Shown here: positions 25,088-36,599 of the stretch, piece by piece
Position numbering within the stretch: the stretch's first letter is position 1
How the letters are laid out: every line of letters starts with the position of its first letter
Source of the DNA: Gnetum montanum
Lineage: Eukaryota; Streptophyta; Gnetopsida; Gnetales; Gnetaceae
Length of the DNA stretch: 64,000 nucleotides
Direction: 5' to 3'
Assembly (NCBI GenBank): GCA_015680685.1
Contig: MNCI01008022.1
Span: 449,973-513,972, forward strand
Position numbers and translations under genes: made by a program
Notes under the pieces: generated by a model
What the model saw: only the letters and a program-made list of their open reading frames with translations
Database searches by the model: none
Told to the model about the DNA's origin: nothing

Positions 25088-26051
25088 TGATGAGCAGCAG
25101 GTACCTCCTAAGCCCAACTATACAAATCACAAGTGTTCACGTGCAATTTGGTCAAATTCTATGGATGGAACTGGTGTGGTATTTAGATTGTCAAGCATTG
25201 ATTGCAGGTCACTATCTTCTCACTTGGACTAATGGTAGTTTGGTCACATATGGTTTAGTCTAGAGTGAGGCATATTATTATTGATATTGTGTGACCCTTA
25301 ATCTAACTGAATGATAATATAGAAATTAAATGATTATCTAATTAATAACAAAAGATACATTCTAAGCTAGCCTAAAGGTGATAAGTGTCCATTCCTAGCT
25401 TGTTAAACACATCATGAACTCATGTATCCACTACTTGGATTACCAAGTGTTATGCTATTGGGTGAACCAAGCAATAATGCTACTGGGATTACAAAACGAA
25501 TACGTATTTACACTTGAAATTGGTCATGCTCATTCTGCCAATTGATTAATATGCATAAAAATGTAAATATTAATTGAGTACATCAAAAGTAAATCTATTT
25601 TAAGTTAAAGTGTTGCAATGAATATGAATCAATCTCGATCTTTTTACTGGTCCAAGTACAATGCCACTGAATAAGACATCATACAATTGACTCAAATCCA
25701 TACTGTGGTACTCACTGACTATTTGCTAAGATTATGAAATAAAATTGCAAGAGTCTAGCTGCATTACTGACCAAATGGTGTCAAATACGTGGCAGGTGCT
25801 CGCATATTTATAGGCAAGTATAGGCACTGCATCAATGGGGATGCGTTAATGCATTGAGCTACATTAATGGAGATGTGTCAATGAGGATGCATCGATGGAG
25901 ATGTGTCGATGAGGATGTGTTGATGGGGATGTGTCGACGCATCTAAGATGCATTGCCTAGTAATGCATCAATGCATTTTCATCTACACATATGCATTGAT
26001 GCCTCAATGGGGATGCATTAACGAAGTTGCTTGATATATCATGACTGACTA
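25088..26051 (-). repeat. 3' LTR of element B
   Basis: Starts TGATGAGCAG on the plus strand and aligns along its length with 31111-31721 plus 32605-32904. Its outer end toward the internal region reads CTA where the other copy has TCA. A minus-strand TATA box is at about 25809-25815 (plus tatttata). It contains a 12-18 bp degenerate repeat (25837-26020). Confidence 0.85.
25837..26020. repeat. ATGCATCGATG-type minisatellite inside LTR B
   Basis: Units such as ggagatgtgtcaatgaggatgcatcgatggagatgtg repeat with drift and are rich in self-complementary atgcat and cgatg. The matching place in the other LTR (32760-32880) has fewer units, so the array expanded or contracted after insertion. Confidence 0.6.
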
Positions 26052-28215
26052 AAAACTTATCCTTGTGTTATATATAAATGGATGAAGTTGCATTACAGAA
26101 ATTGTGGGATGACCAAGACTAGATTGGCTACCATTAAAAAATTGGAGTGTGGCATTACAAAATTTTATTTGAGTGGATGTATTAAAAAATGACAAAAATA
26201 CTTGACATATGTTAAAGTTTACAAAGTTTATAGATGTTAAAGGTCTTCAAAAAATCCACTGAAGATAAATCTTGTTGTTTTCCCTAGCTGTGGCAATGTT
26301 TCCAACCTTGATTGTTATGTTGATGGTTCTCTTTTTATACAAAACATTCTTGAAGGATAGATTAAAATTTCTTCTCATTGTCCCATGGATCCAAGAAACA
26401 TATGATGTTTGACCTTTAATCCTTGTATGTGCTACTATTTGTCCATGGGCATATCCTCCTTTGTCCTTCTCTTGTCCTCTTTTCCTTGCCTTGCAAAAGA
26501 CCTTCAACCTTAGGCTTTCCTTTTAGCATCACCTACAATCACCAAAGAATTAATATTAGTTTTGGTAAATTTTCCTTAATAATTAATCCTTTTCGAATCC
26601 CTTAGTTAGCTTAAAATGTAAAAAATAAAAAAAATGTTAGCATTTAAGTACAAGGTGATGACAAAATAATGTTCCCAATGCTATGAGGTAACTAAAATCA
26701 TCAAGTTGTTCACATTATTTTGATTATTATTACTATTATTACCATAATGTTCGAAAATAGGATGTTAGAAAAATTTCAAAAGTTACATCCTTAGCCCCCA
26801 CGATGAATGAGCTTAACTCTGAAAGTGCACAAGTTTTCAAACAATTAAAACCAAAGGTTTGGTTCAGAAGATGGCCAAGAAAATTTGAATTTAGAGGGAA
26901 TTTCAATATAAAAGCAATAAAGATAACTCAAATTGATTAGAAGTTGATCAAAAAATCATGCATAAATTCAAACAAGTTGTCAATGATGTTATTGAAGATG
27001 TAAGGTTTGGTTTAAAACCATGATCAACAAAAGTTATGCAAGTGGGTCCTTCCCAAAGTAGGCCCATGCCATAATGCCATTGCATAACCACTTCTATAGA
27101 TGTTCATGAGCACCTTAGAAGTTAAATGTAGATAATGCCTTTGTTCAAAAAAACACACAACTACCTTTGTTAGGATCCCGGACTATACTATACAAAATCA
27201 TTAGGCCCATAATTGCATGCAGCAATGAGGTGAGTAATGGGATGAGAAGGGATTGCAAAGATTGGGATGTAAGATACTTAACCATGTCAACAATAGGTTC
27301 ATATGTCAATTTTGATTAAAATGACCATCATACCCATTCATCCAAGTTTTAGACCAAGTCCATACCATTAATAGTGGCCTCACATTGATGTGTTTCTTCA
27401 TACCTACCATCATGAGTCCACAACAACCATAGAGAACGAATATCACTCAAAAAAGAGAAGAAAGGAGAAAAAGGAAGGAAGGAAGGGCATTAGTTAGAGG
27501 AGTGCCTTCAAGCATAGGTAACATGTCTTTCTAGTTCCATAACCAATGCGTATAGCCCATTATCATGTCTAAGGGGTGTGCCTATAATTCCCATTGTTTT
27601 TTTTCTTTTTTTTTTCTTTTTTTTTTCATGGGAACCACACCATGCAAAGACATGCTTCATGTTTATTAGTCAATGATAGAAGTGATGACATGTTCCATGA
27701 AAAGTCATAGACCATAAGAAGGAAGTCAAGAAGGGAACCCAACAAATCCCCTTGAGGTCACACCGTTTGCCATTCCCACTTGGTCTTTTCCCCTTTCTTC
27801 AAGGTACAATAATCATTAGTTAATTTTAGTTTCATATAAGAAGAACTATTTTATTTTCATGATAAAGACCTTTTATTTAGTGAACTAGAGGGATGGATGA
27901 TGTGGTCTCACCGCTTTATGCAATTATCTTGATAGCATAGGACAAAGATCCAACACATGGTGTTGACTTCTACATCACAATTGACAATATTTTTATTAAT
28001 AAAGACATAGTAGACATTCATAAAAGATAAAGGAAATGACTTAATAAAATAGAAAATTATAAAGAAAAGAAACATAACAAGAAATGGAAAAACATATTAA
28101 GAATTAGAAAATTTTGAAGAAATGGGAAAATGATAAAAAATTGTAAAACAAAAAAGTGAAAACGCACTACTTAGTTCTTGATTCAAGATGGAGCATCTCC
28201 CCCTTAACTAAACTC
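26052..28215 (-). other. 3' noncoding internal region of element B
   Basis: Reverse complement matches the 3' region of A at several blocks: 28020-28215 to the T-rich stretch and gggggagatg near 20130, 27600-27660 to gcatggtgtggttc, and 27515-27565 to ggttatgg...gaaagacatgttacc. 26052-27400 shows no match I can name and no coding. Confidence 0.55.
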
Positions 28216-28302
28216 ATGGGCAAGCATTTGAAAAATGGACCACACATTTCCTTGGTTATACACCATAGGTTTTTCATTTATCATCTTTAATGATTTAATT
28301 TT

Positions 28303-28725
28303 TCACTTGGTAGCACAGTTAATAGTGATGATAATCACATTTCGATAATTTGGAGACATATCTTTAGTTGGACCAAAAGACGTTTTCTTTTTATGAGGTC
28401 CAAACATGTTTCCTTGTTTATTTTTTACTTTAGTTCTTATGTCTCCGTATTTAACATCTTCTTTTGGTGTATAGTCAGAGTGTAAGATGTTATTCTTTAA
28501 GTTCTCTATTTGGCTCATTTTCTTAAGACAAGAACTAATAAGTGGGTTGGATGTTTCCATGCATCTTTTAAAGGGTTTTGTGTTCTTATTTTCAAGCCAC
28601 TGGGTGTCTTTTGGTTTAGTGGCTATTGTGTAGACTTGGGTTTGCACACACACTTGTTCCTTTAGTTTGTTGTGGATTGGTATAGGAATTGTGTTAACAC
28701 TTTGAATTTTTGCCCACAACTGCAC
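28303..28725 (-). CDS. Unrecognised 140-codon open frame within element B
   Basis: An uninterrupted frame sits where pol has been deleted, between gag and the 3' noncoding block. The product is rich in Lys, Asn, Thr and Gln and shows no motif I recognise; no RT, protease or integrase signature is visible. In an AT-rich, otherwise decayed element this may be chance. It could also be a remnant of the segment between gag and RT that A and D have near 16300-17400 and 36400-37500. Confidence 0.25.
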   Translation of the reverse strand: MQLWAKIQSVNTIPIPIHNKLKEQVCVQTQVYTIATKPKDTQWLENKNTKPFKRCMETSNPLISSCLKKMSQIENLKNNILHSDYTPKEDVKYGDIRTKVKNKQGNMFGPHKKKTSFGPTKDMSPNYRNVIIITINCATK

Positions 28726-28999
28726 CCTTTATTGTTATTAGTTATGCATGGAATTTGTCTCTCCACAATGATATGTTCAATTTTTACTTTTTTTGTTGGA
28801 GCAATGATGGTTGTTAGCTTTTGTGTAGGATTAAGATACATTGTTTTTGTGAGGAGAGGTGTTGCTCTAGATTGGCCTTGTGTTGGTTTTGATGAGCCAA
28901 TAGGTCTATGAGTTTTATTCACATATGTGGGAACTATCCTAAAGAAAGGACGGTTCTGAGATTTTTCTAAGATCTACTAACATTATCATTTACTTGTAT

Positions 29000-30850
29000 G
29001 TTCATAGCACAAGTGGCATTCTTCTATTGAGGTTGTGGTGCCAATCCTTCCTACATTGTTGGTGGTGACATATGTTGGAGGGAAGTATGAGAGTATTGAG
29101 GATGTGATGAAGGATAAGAGGTATGAGATGGTGATCCCACCAGAGATGTTGTGGGTTGATGATGTTCAAGAGAGTAGTAGTAGTGATTTGAGGTAGGGGA
29201 AGTAGAACCATTTGGAGAAATAGGTTGTTGAACATAGTATCCAAAAGGGTTTAGTTGGTGATAGGGGTATTGTTGGTTTGTTGATGGCATCCCCCACAAC
29301 TGTGGATTTTTCCATTATGGTTGATAGTAGTCTTTAGGTTGATAAGAAGTCCCACTAGGATAGTACTGTTGGTTAGAAGACTGTTTATAATTACCTTGTG
29401 GGTAAGGTAATCTCTTAGGCATTTGCTTTTCTATGAAATTAGGATTCAAAGCAAAACCCCAAACTCTTGTAGATGTAACAGAACTAGGCAATAGCCCTTT
29501 AGATGTTTGTATTGATAGATGTCAAATCCATCCTCCTCCTTTGTATTTAAGTTTGTAAGCTCTTCTAAAACAACTAATTTCCCTTTTTGCTGATAAGTGT
29601 CCTTACCTATTTCCTTGTTCTTTTTCCTCTTCTTATTTTGATCACTTAATCCTTTTTCTTTACATTCTTCTCTATGATTTTCAAGTTGGTTGCAACATTT
29701 TCATTCCCACATCTTATCTACCCTTGCCTTAATCTAAGCAATAGAATTTTGTATTGGCAAGGTTTTATGTAAAATCAACTCATCAAGAGCTACCTCTTTT
29801 TCCTGATCATAAATATGGACTTCTTTTTCATGAATAGTTGGATCCTAGTTATATTCCTCTATACTCTTCCTTTGACATAGCTCTCCTTCTTTTGCCTCTT
29901 GTTCAAATAGCCTTTGTATTTGATAGGCTCTCAACTCTGATAATCGTCCTAAGGCATAGATCCCAAAGGTCTTTCTCATTTTGTTACGAAGCCCATCTAT
30001 GATATGGAGAAGCTACTCTTTTTGAAAAAAACCATGACTTGGACATTTATGTAGTAGAGAATAGTATCTATCCAAGGCTACATCTAAGGATTCATGGTTT
30101 TCTTGCTTCTACCCTTAGATTTGTTTTCTTAGATTGGACGCTCTTTCATAGGTTTGATATTTTTTGTTAAAGAGCTCAAGCATTGTGGACCATCGATGGA
30201 TTGAATATGGTTCCACCGATCTATACCAACTTTTGACTCCTTCTATTAGTGTCCTAGGAAAGAGCTTAAGCTTTTGCCACCTAATTTCAATGTTTTGTAA
30301 GGCACATGCATCATGGAAGGCTTGTAAATGATATAGGGGATCAAAATTATAGCCTCCCTTAAATTTAGGAATATTATTCATATCGAGTTGTTTGATGCAA
30401 CTTTCCCTTTGATGCCTATGAGGTATTTGAACTACCTCCCTAAGTTGTATCACAGTTTTAATAGCCAACAAGGGTTCATCTTCATTAGACATGTCATGGT
30501 GATAATCTCTATTTTTATTTGTTTGATAGTGATGATCTCATCCATGCTCACTTTGATGTCTTTCATCATGCCTTTGTGTTTTGTTTTTATCTTAATCTTG
30601 ACCCCTTAGTGTATCTTTAGCTTTATACCTAGATTCACCTTTGTCAAAACTAGACATTGAAGAGGAAGAGGAAGATGGTGAACTAGGAGAATCGCCATGG
30701 CCTTTTTGTCTTCCCCTCTGGTCCCTTGATTTATCTCTTCTAGGTTTGGAGCAGGACTTAGGCCTTGAGGCCCTCCTTATTCTAGGATGTACTACATCTC
30801 CTCTAAGATTGCTTGCATCTATTGAACATAGTCTTTAAATGTAGTAAGGG
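29000..30850 (-). pseudogene. gag of element B (broken)
   Basis: On the minus strand, a Ser/Arg/His-rich linker (30840-30500) is followed by the core capsid-like region, open from 30492 to 30115. This carries DEPLLAIKTVIQLREVVQIP, LDMNNIPKFKGGYNFDP, LQAFHDACALQNIEIRWQKL and SIHRWSTMLELFNKKYQT, matching E and D residue by residue in order. It continues in broken frames through the YKHLKGYC motif to a Tyr/Pro/His-rich tail (PYHQLNPFGYYVQQPISP) at about 29299-29051, which A also has. The N-terminal block seen in D and E is not recognisable. Confidence 0.75.
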
Positions 30851-31090
30851 TCTAAATGAGCATATGAGACCCCTACTTGTAGTAGTTCACTCCAATTCTC
30901 TTGAATATAGAACCTACCATTTCTTCGACTAGTGTTCTCATCATGTGATGCATTATTGAACCTATGTGAAGAAGATATGTTTTTATTTGAGAGCATGTGT
31001 GAATTAAAATATTATTATTTTTGAAAAGATAAATCGTTAATACTTTTACAGTGATCATTTATAATATAAATAATCTAAATCACTAGCACC

Positions 31091-31108
31091 ATCCTCGGCA
31101 ACGTCGCC
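31091..31108 (-). other. Primer binding site of element B
   Basis: Reverse complement reads ttggcgacgttgccgagg next to the LTR end CTCATCA. It differs from the tRNA-Asp-complementary site of A by C-to-A and G-to-A changes. Confidence 0.7.
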
Positions 31109-31110
31109 AA

Positions 31111-32904
31111 TGATGAGCGGGTACTCTCTATGCCCAACCATAAAAATCACAAAAGTTCATGTGTGATTTAGTCGAATTCTGTGGATGGGACTAATGTGGT
31201 ATCTAGATTGTTAAGCATTGATTGCAGGTTGCTATCTTCTCACTTGAACTAGTGATAGTTTGGTCATGTATGGTTTAGTTTAGAGTGAGGAATATGATTA
31301 TTGATGTTCTACGGTCCTTAAACTAATTGAATGATACTATAGAAATTAATTAATTAATTTAATTAATAACAAAAAGATAAATTCTAAGTTAGCCTAAAGA
31401 TGATGAGTGTCCATTCCCAGCTTGTTGAACATGTCTTGAACTTGTATCCACTATTGGAATTACCAAATGTTATGCTATTGGGTGAACTAAGCTATAACAC
31501 TATTGGGATTACCAAACGAATATGTGTTTACACTCAAAACTAGTCATGCTCATTCTACCAATTGATTAATACGCAGGAAAATGTAAATATTAACTAAGTA
31601 CATCAAAAGTAAATTGCATTAAAAGTAAATCTATTCTAAGTCAAAGTGCTAAAATGAATATGAATCAATATCGATCTTATTACTGTTCATGGAATGTGTC
31701 TAGGTACAATGCCAGTTGAATAAGACTAATGAGCAACAAGGTACCCCTACGCCCAACCATACGAATCACAGGCATTCACGTGTGATCTGGTCAAATTCTG
31801 CAGACTATCATTACTAAGTACGCTAGAGCTAAACAGTGCGTGTGTGTTGTTCGTTCGTTGTCTTCCTAGTCCCACTTGTGGAATGCAATTGTATGGTTAA
31901 GTGTGACTGATGCGTAAGGTTTTTATTATTTTGTGTTTTTATGAAATTACTTGCCTAGAACAAAGTTTAAAGTAAGAGTGATTAATTAATAAGTAAACTA
32001 TGGTCTAATCTAGCCTAACACAAGTAACCGTTCCCACTTCCCGGACACATCCTAAACTTTGTGTGAACACTGTTGAGTTGTCAAACACTAATCGTTTCTG
32101 AGCTACCAAGTGTCACACGTATGTGCGAAGGGGTCGTGTTTGTGTATTTTAATGATTTGCTTGATTGATCAAAATTCATTATTACATTAATAGCATTAAT
32201 GTAAATTGCATGAAATCACAATATATAAATGCATAAGAAAGAAAGTCTTAAGTTCTGCAAGGAATGGATCAAAGAGTTTGTCTTTATTGCCAACACAATG
32301 GTGTGTTTAGGTACATCAATGCTTGAATAAAGATCTATTCACACTTAGATCTCTTGTTGCGGGCACTTGGAAAATATTCTAACTCTCAAATGGACAAACT
32401 ACAAGAGTTTTGCTACTTGACTACAAAAAATTACTCCCAATCGTGCACCTAGGTGCTATATTTATAGACCTGGGGGTGTAACCCTGTGATATCAAATGTA
32501 TGATATTGCATCTTGGGCTATGATATCACGTACTTGATATTGTGTACCCGATATTGCAGCCACCTCGATATCGGAGCATATGAAAAACATGATTTATCAA
32601 AGACATTGTACAACTAACTCAAATCCATACTGTAGCACTCACTAATTATTTGCTAAGATTATGAAATAAAATTGCAAGAGTTTCGCTACACTAACCAACT
32701 AATGCCAAAAATACATGATGGGTGCTTGCATATTTATAGGCAAATACAAGCATTTCATCGAAGGGGATGCATTAACGCATTTAGTTGCATCGACACATCT
32801 AAGATGTGTTGCCTGTTAATGCATCAACGCATTTTCATCCACATATATGCATCAACACATCTAAGATGTGTTAACAAAGTTGCCCAACATATTATGTCTT
32901 ATCA
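31111..32904 (-). repeat. 5' LTR of element B, interrupted by solo LTR G
   Basis: 31111-31726 and 32605-32904 together align with 25088-26051. The gap is exactly the 873-bp solo LTR G plus one duplicated aagac. The outer end is TTATCA at 32899-32904, followed by the target duplication acctc. Confidence 0.85.
31727..32599 (-). mobile_element. Solo LTR G nested in the 5' LTR of element B
   Basis: Flanked by perfect 5-bp duplications aagac (31722-31726 and 32600-32604). On the minus strand it starts TGATAAAT and ends GCTCATTA. It has a TATA-like ctataaatata (plus about 32456-32468), the shared ggatctttattc-type block, and AATAAA (plus about 32281-32287 reversed). Near its 5' end are six GATATC/GATATT sites (32488-32572). 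No internal region remains, so it arose by recombination between two LTRs of one element. Confidence 0.85.
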
Positions 32905-32909
32905 ACCTC

Positions 32910-33049
32910 CAAGGTATATATATATAAATTTGGACTCAAACCTTTATATAAATTCAATGAGGCATTAGGTTAGAGTGATAGTTCCATTCCAAGGGGTATG
33001 CTAAGACACATGCCTTGATAAAAAAATATGTTCCAAGCTAAATCCTAAC
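32910..33049. other. Short unclassified spacer between elements B and D
   Basis: About 140 bp between the target duplication of B and the 5' LTR of D, ending in ctaac, the 5' target duplication of D. No coding seen. Confidence 0.5.
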
Positions 33050-33947
33050 TGATGAAGTGTCATAAAGTCAATGTGTTGAATGGGCTGCGTATACGCGGCC
33101 GCATCGACGTGAGCCCGTCAACGTAGCCTCCCTGCATCAATGTGGCCTTGTTTATGCGGCCACCCTTTCCAACCTATAAGATGAGGGCCTTCCGCCTCAT
33201 TTAGGCATCTTGTTGAGTAGTTGTAGCGAAGCTCTTGCAGTTTGCTCCCACAAGAGATAGAATATTTTCCAAGTGCCCGCAGTAGGTGTAAGAAAAGTGA
33301 TCGGATCTTTATTTGAGCATTGATGTATTTGAGCCCATTGGCATGACGGCAATAAATATGAACTATTCAAGTAATCCTTGCAGCATTTGGACTTAGTTAT
33401 TTTATGCATTTAATAGTTTAACAGGTTTATGCTTTATTAGTTACTTGTTAATTACTTATGTTTTCGTTATTGTAATTTCAATCGCTATTGTTCATTCATC
33501 GTTCGTTAAGGCCATAAGTACAACCATCTCGAACGTAATCCAAACGCTTGGTAAGCCCAGTGACGCTTAGCGTCTGGTAACCTAGAAGTGTTAGGAAATG
33601 CTCAAAACGTGCTCGGAAGATGGGACCAGATACTTATGTTAGAAATCGTTAAGATTTAGATTAGGATAATTTTAGATTAATATATATTCTATCCTGATTT
33701 TCCAAGATAATTAGTTGCTGAAAGATAATTAAAAACATATAAAAATAATTAGCCTTAATCTCACTTAACCAACGTAAACAGAACTTCACAAGTGAGATTA
33801 GGATGATAATGACCATTCTAACCCAAGGTTCTACTGGTTAGAAGTCTGGTGTATGTTAAGTGCTTACAGTTTGCAGATTTTGGTCGAGTCGCATGTGAAC
33901 GCTTGTGATTCGTATGGTTGGGCGTAGGGATATCTAGCCGCTCATCA
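33050..33947 (+). repeat. 5' LTR of element D
   Basis: 898 bp, TGATGAAG to CTCATCA, matching 45178-46076. Near its start are CG-rich palindromic words (gcgtatacgc, gcggccgc) rather than the GATATC sites of A, E and G. The R/U5 block gcagtaggtgtaag...ggatctttatt...AATAAA is shared with the other families. Confidence 0.9.
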
Positions 33948-33948
33948 T

Positions 33949-33966
33949 TAGCGCCGTTGCCGGGGA
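33949..33966 (+). other. Primer binding site of element D
   Basis: tagcgccgttgccgggg one base after the LTR; one G-to-A change from the tRNA-Asp-complementary TGGCGCCGTTGCCGGGG of A and E. Confidence 0.8.
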
Positions 33967-34092
33967 CTATTAGTCTTACATGCGTCATCTAACCTTAGTG
34001 AAATTATCATTTAAGTTGTTGAAACAAACCCAGGGTAGAAATATTTATGCACGCTAGGCGAACTTAAGTTAATTGTAAGGTACACCAATTAT

Positions 34093-35900
34093 ATGGACCA
34101 TCTAATGTCCAACATGTCTTCTCACAGGAGAGATGCATTTGAACCACTGGTGCCACAAGAATATCGGGTGGTGTACAAACATCCCAATGAATATGTCCCT
34201 GATTTCACATTCATCCTACATTAGGATGAGCATCTTCGATGGCGGGACATGGAGGGTAGCATCGTGCTACCGCCCGACCAAGTAGCTCCTGCGATGCTAT
34301 ATCACAATCTGGGTAGATTGGGTATCCAGGAATGGGTGGCAGAGTATGTCATGGAGGACCATGACTACCGGGACTATCGTCCTACAGAGGCTCAAAGGAT
34401 AAGAGATCAGCAGCAGGCCAAGAGATATGAACAATAGAAGGGGAACATTTTTGTAACCCCTTATTCTTGCAAGGGCCACAAGAGGATGGGGATCTTGTAT
34501 TTCATGATACCCATTCGATCGAACTTCCCTTGGGGTAGTAGTTCATCCAGTCAATCATTCAGAACAAACCTCCAAGTGACCATGATCCTCAAGGGGATGG
34601 AGGATCACGTAGCAAGGTTGGGTTGGATGACCGAGGCCATCATCAGGGTAGATGGGGAGATCGCCATTAGAGCGGTGGCGATGCCTCTCCTTCTTCTCCG
34701 TCCTCCCCCTCTCCTGTACCTTCCTCCAGCTCAGGCTCTGAGCGTAACAGGGGAAGGCTGGAGAGAAAGGACGGTGGTAAACAGGTTCGAAAGGGGCAAC
34801 ATGAGGAAGCACACGACCAATCGCGTGTTGCTTGCTAGCATGAAAGAAGGGGTAGTTGGAATTGTCACAGACGTCATGGTTCCCAACAGGACTATGATTC
34901 AGACAAGTCGTTGTTAGCTACTCGAAGCATGCTCCAAATTGCAGAGGTAATTCACATTCCAAGCAAGCACATGAAGGATAGTCAGATCAAGCGTGTTGAT
35001 ATGAACAACATCCCCAGATTTGAAGGGGGATACAACTGTGATCAACAAACCCACCTGCAGGTGTTCCATGATGCCTGCATCCTACAAAACATTGATAATG
35101 ATTGGCAACGGTTGAAGCTGTTCCCTCACACACTCATCACAGAAGCTGAAAGTTGGTACTTGTCCTTGGAGCCGGAATCAATCAGAAGATGGAGTACGAT
35201 GCTTAAAATCTTTAATGACAAATATCAAACGTACTCTAGAGTGGTGAACCTAAGATGGTAGATCCAAGGTTGAAAACAAGGGAATCATGAACCCTTGGAT
35301 GCTGCCATGAGCAGGTATTACTCACTGTTGCATCAGTGCCCTGGTCATGGTTACTCTTAGCAGGCACAGCCTCACCACATTATTGATGGGCTTCGTTTTA
35401 AAATGCGAAAGACCCTGGGCGTGTATGCCAAGGGAAGATTGTTGGAGCTAAGGGCCCATCATTTGCAACGCCTTATTGATCAGGTGGCCAAGGAAGAAGG
35501 AGAACTCAGAAAAAAGGAGAGTGTAGAAGAATTCAATCGGAACCCTTTCCTCAGGAAGAGGGAGGTCCGATTTTATGATGAGGAGGATGAGTCACCTTTG
35601 GAAGCAGCGGTGAATTAGAAGACTTTACCATTACAAAAGTTTGCATCTGAAATATCAGCAAAGGTGGATCAAATGTGGGACTCTTTGGACGAGAAATTCC
35701 AAAGTATATTGAAAATTGTAGAAGAGTCCAAAGAACAGGGTAGTGACTGTGAACGGCACAGGAAGAAGGGAGCTGAACGTGCCCTACATAAGGGTAAGGG
35801 AAAAGTTGCTGTAGCAGAGCAGGTTGTAGACTCTGACACCGAGGAGGATGATGAATGTGACGTATGCTAATATGAGCATCCTAAGGGATGTTGTCCTGTG
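34093..35900 (+). pseudogene. gag of element D (broken)
   Basis: Likely start ATG at 34093. The N-terminal block (HPNEYVPDFTF) is followed by a TAG at a position where E reads CAA (Gln). A Ser/Pro/Arg-rich linker follows, with a frame change between about 34500 and 34911. The core region 34911-35620 has VDMNNIPRFEGGYNCDQQTH, ESWYLSLEPESIRRWSTM and KKESVEEFNRNPFLRKREVR. An acidic stretch ends in CDVC, a stop, then YEHPKGCCP (about 35860-35895). Stops at 35259, 35271 and about 35358 fall where relatives have Gln or Trp. Confidence 0.8.
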
Positions 35901-36599
35901 GTGTCACACCTTCAAGAGTCTGGAGTGTATGCCTTGAATCCTCGATTGGCATAGCGGCAGATACTTCGAAGGTTGCCTTATCCACAAGGCAACCCTAGGT
36001 GATTCACTAGCAACAGTAAGGATATTATCTGAGTGGAATGTCCCCGCAACTATATGAATACTTCCAATAGTGGCAGCAACCACAAGTGTGGGGGATGCCA
36101 GCTCCAAGGTAGCAGTACCCTTACAAGCAGTCAGATCCTTATGGGTACTATGTTCAGCAACCAGTCTCTCCAAGAGACTCTTCCAGTCATGCGGCCTTTC
36201 CCAATTACTACCATCCCCCTGAATATTTTAGACATCCATCTCCATCACCCAGGGGGACAAATCCACATCTCTTCTACCCTCCGTCACCTTCTTCTATCAC
36301 TCCTCCACACCATCCCACTCAGTTGCCACTTGCTCCATCCATGCAGGAAGAAATACCACCACAGCCATAGCAAAGAAACGCTACGAGGGATGTTAACTTA
36401 TGATTGACACCTCAGCCGAGTGGACCGGAACCAAAACAATGCAAATGTCCTTTTTTTTGCCCAATAATCTGAACACACCCTCACCTACACCTGTGGCCAG
36501 TGCCTCTGAACCTACCAACGCCTCTACCATCATACCGCCTGAGCAGTTCTTCGCTTTGCTGCAATCCAATGTCCAGATGGTCATGCTCACACATGCCAT

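Larger units (their letters stand above)
25088..32904 (-). mobile_element. Ty3/gypsy retrotransposon B, minus strand, pol-deleted (non-autonomous)
   Basis: Flanked by the target duplication acctc (25083-25087 and 32905-32909). The 3' LTR is 25088-26051. The 5' LTR is 31111-32904 and is interrupted by solo LTR G. A tRNA-Asp-type primer site, changed at a few bases, is at 31091-31108. Gag lies at about 30850-29000 on the minus strand. Beyond it only about 0.6 kb separates gag from the 3' noncoding block that A also has after integrase, so about 3 kb of pol is missing; I see no RT, RNase H or integrase motif. It would have depended on proteins of relatives such as A or D. Confidence 0.85.
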
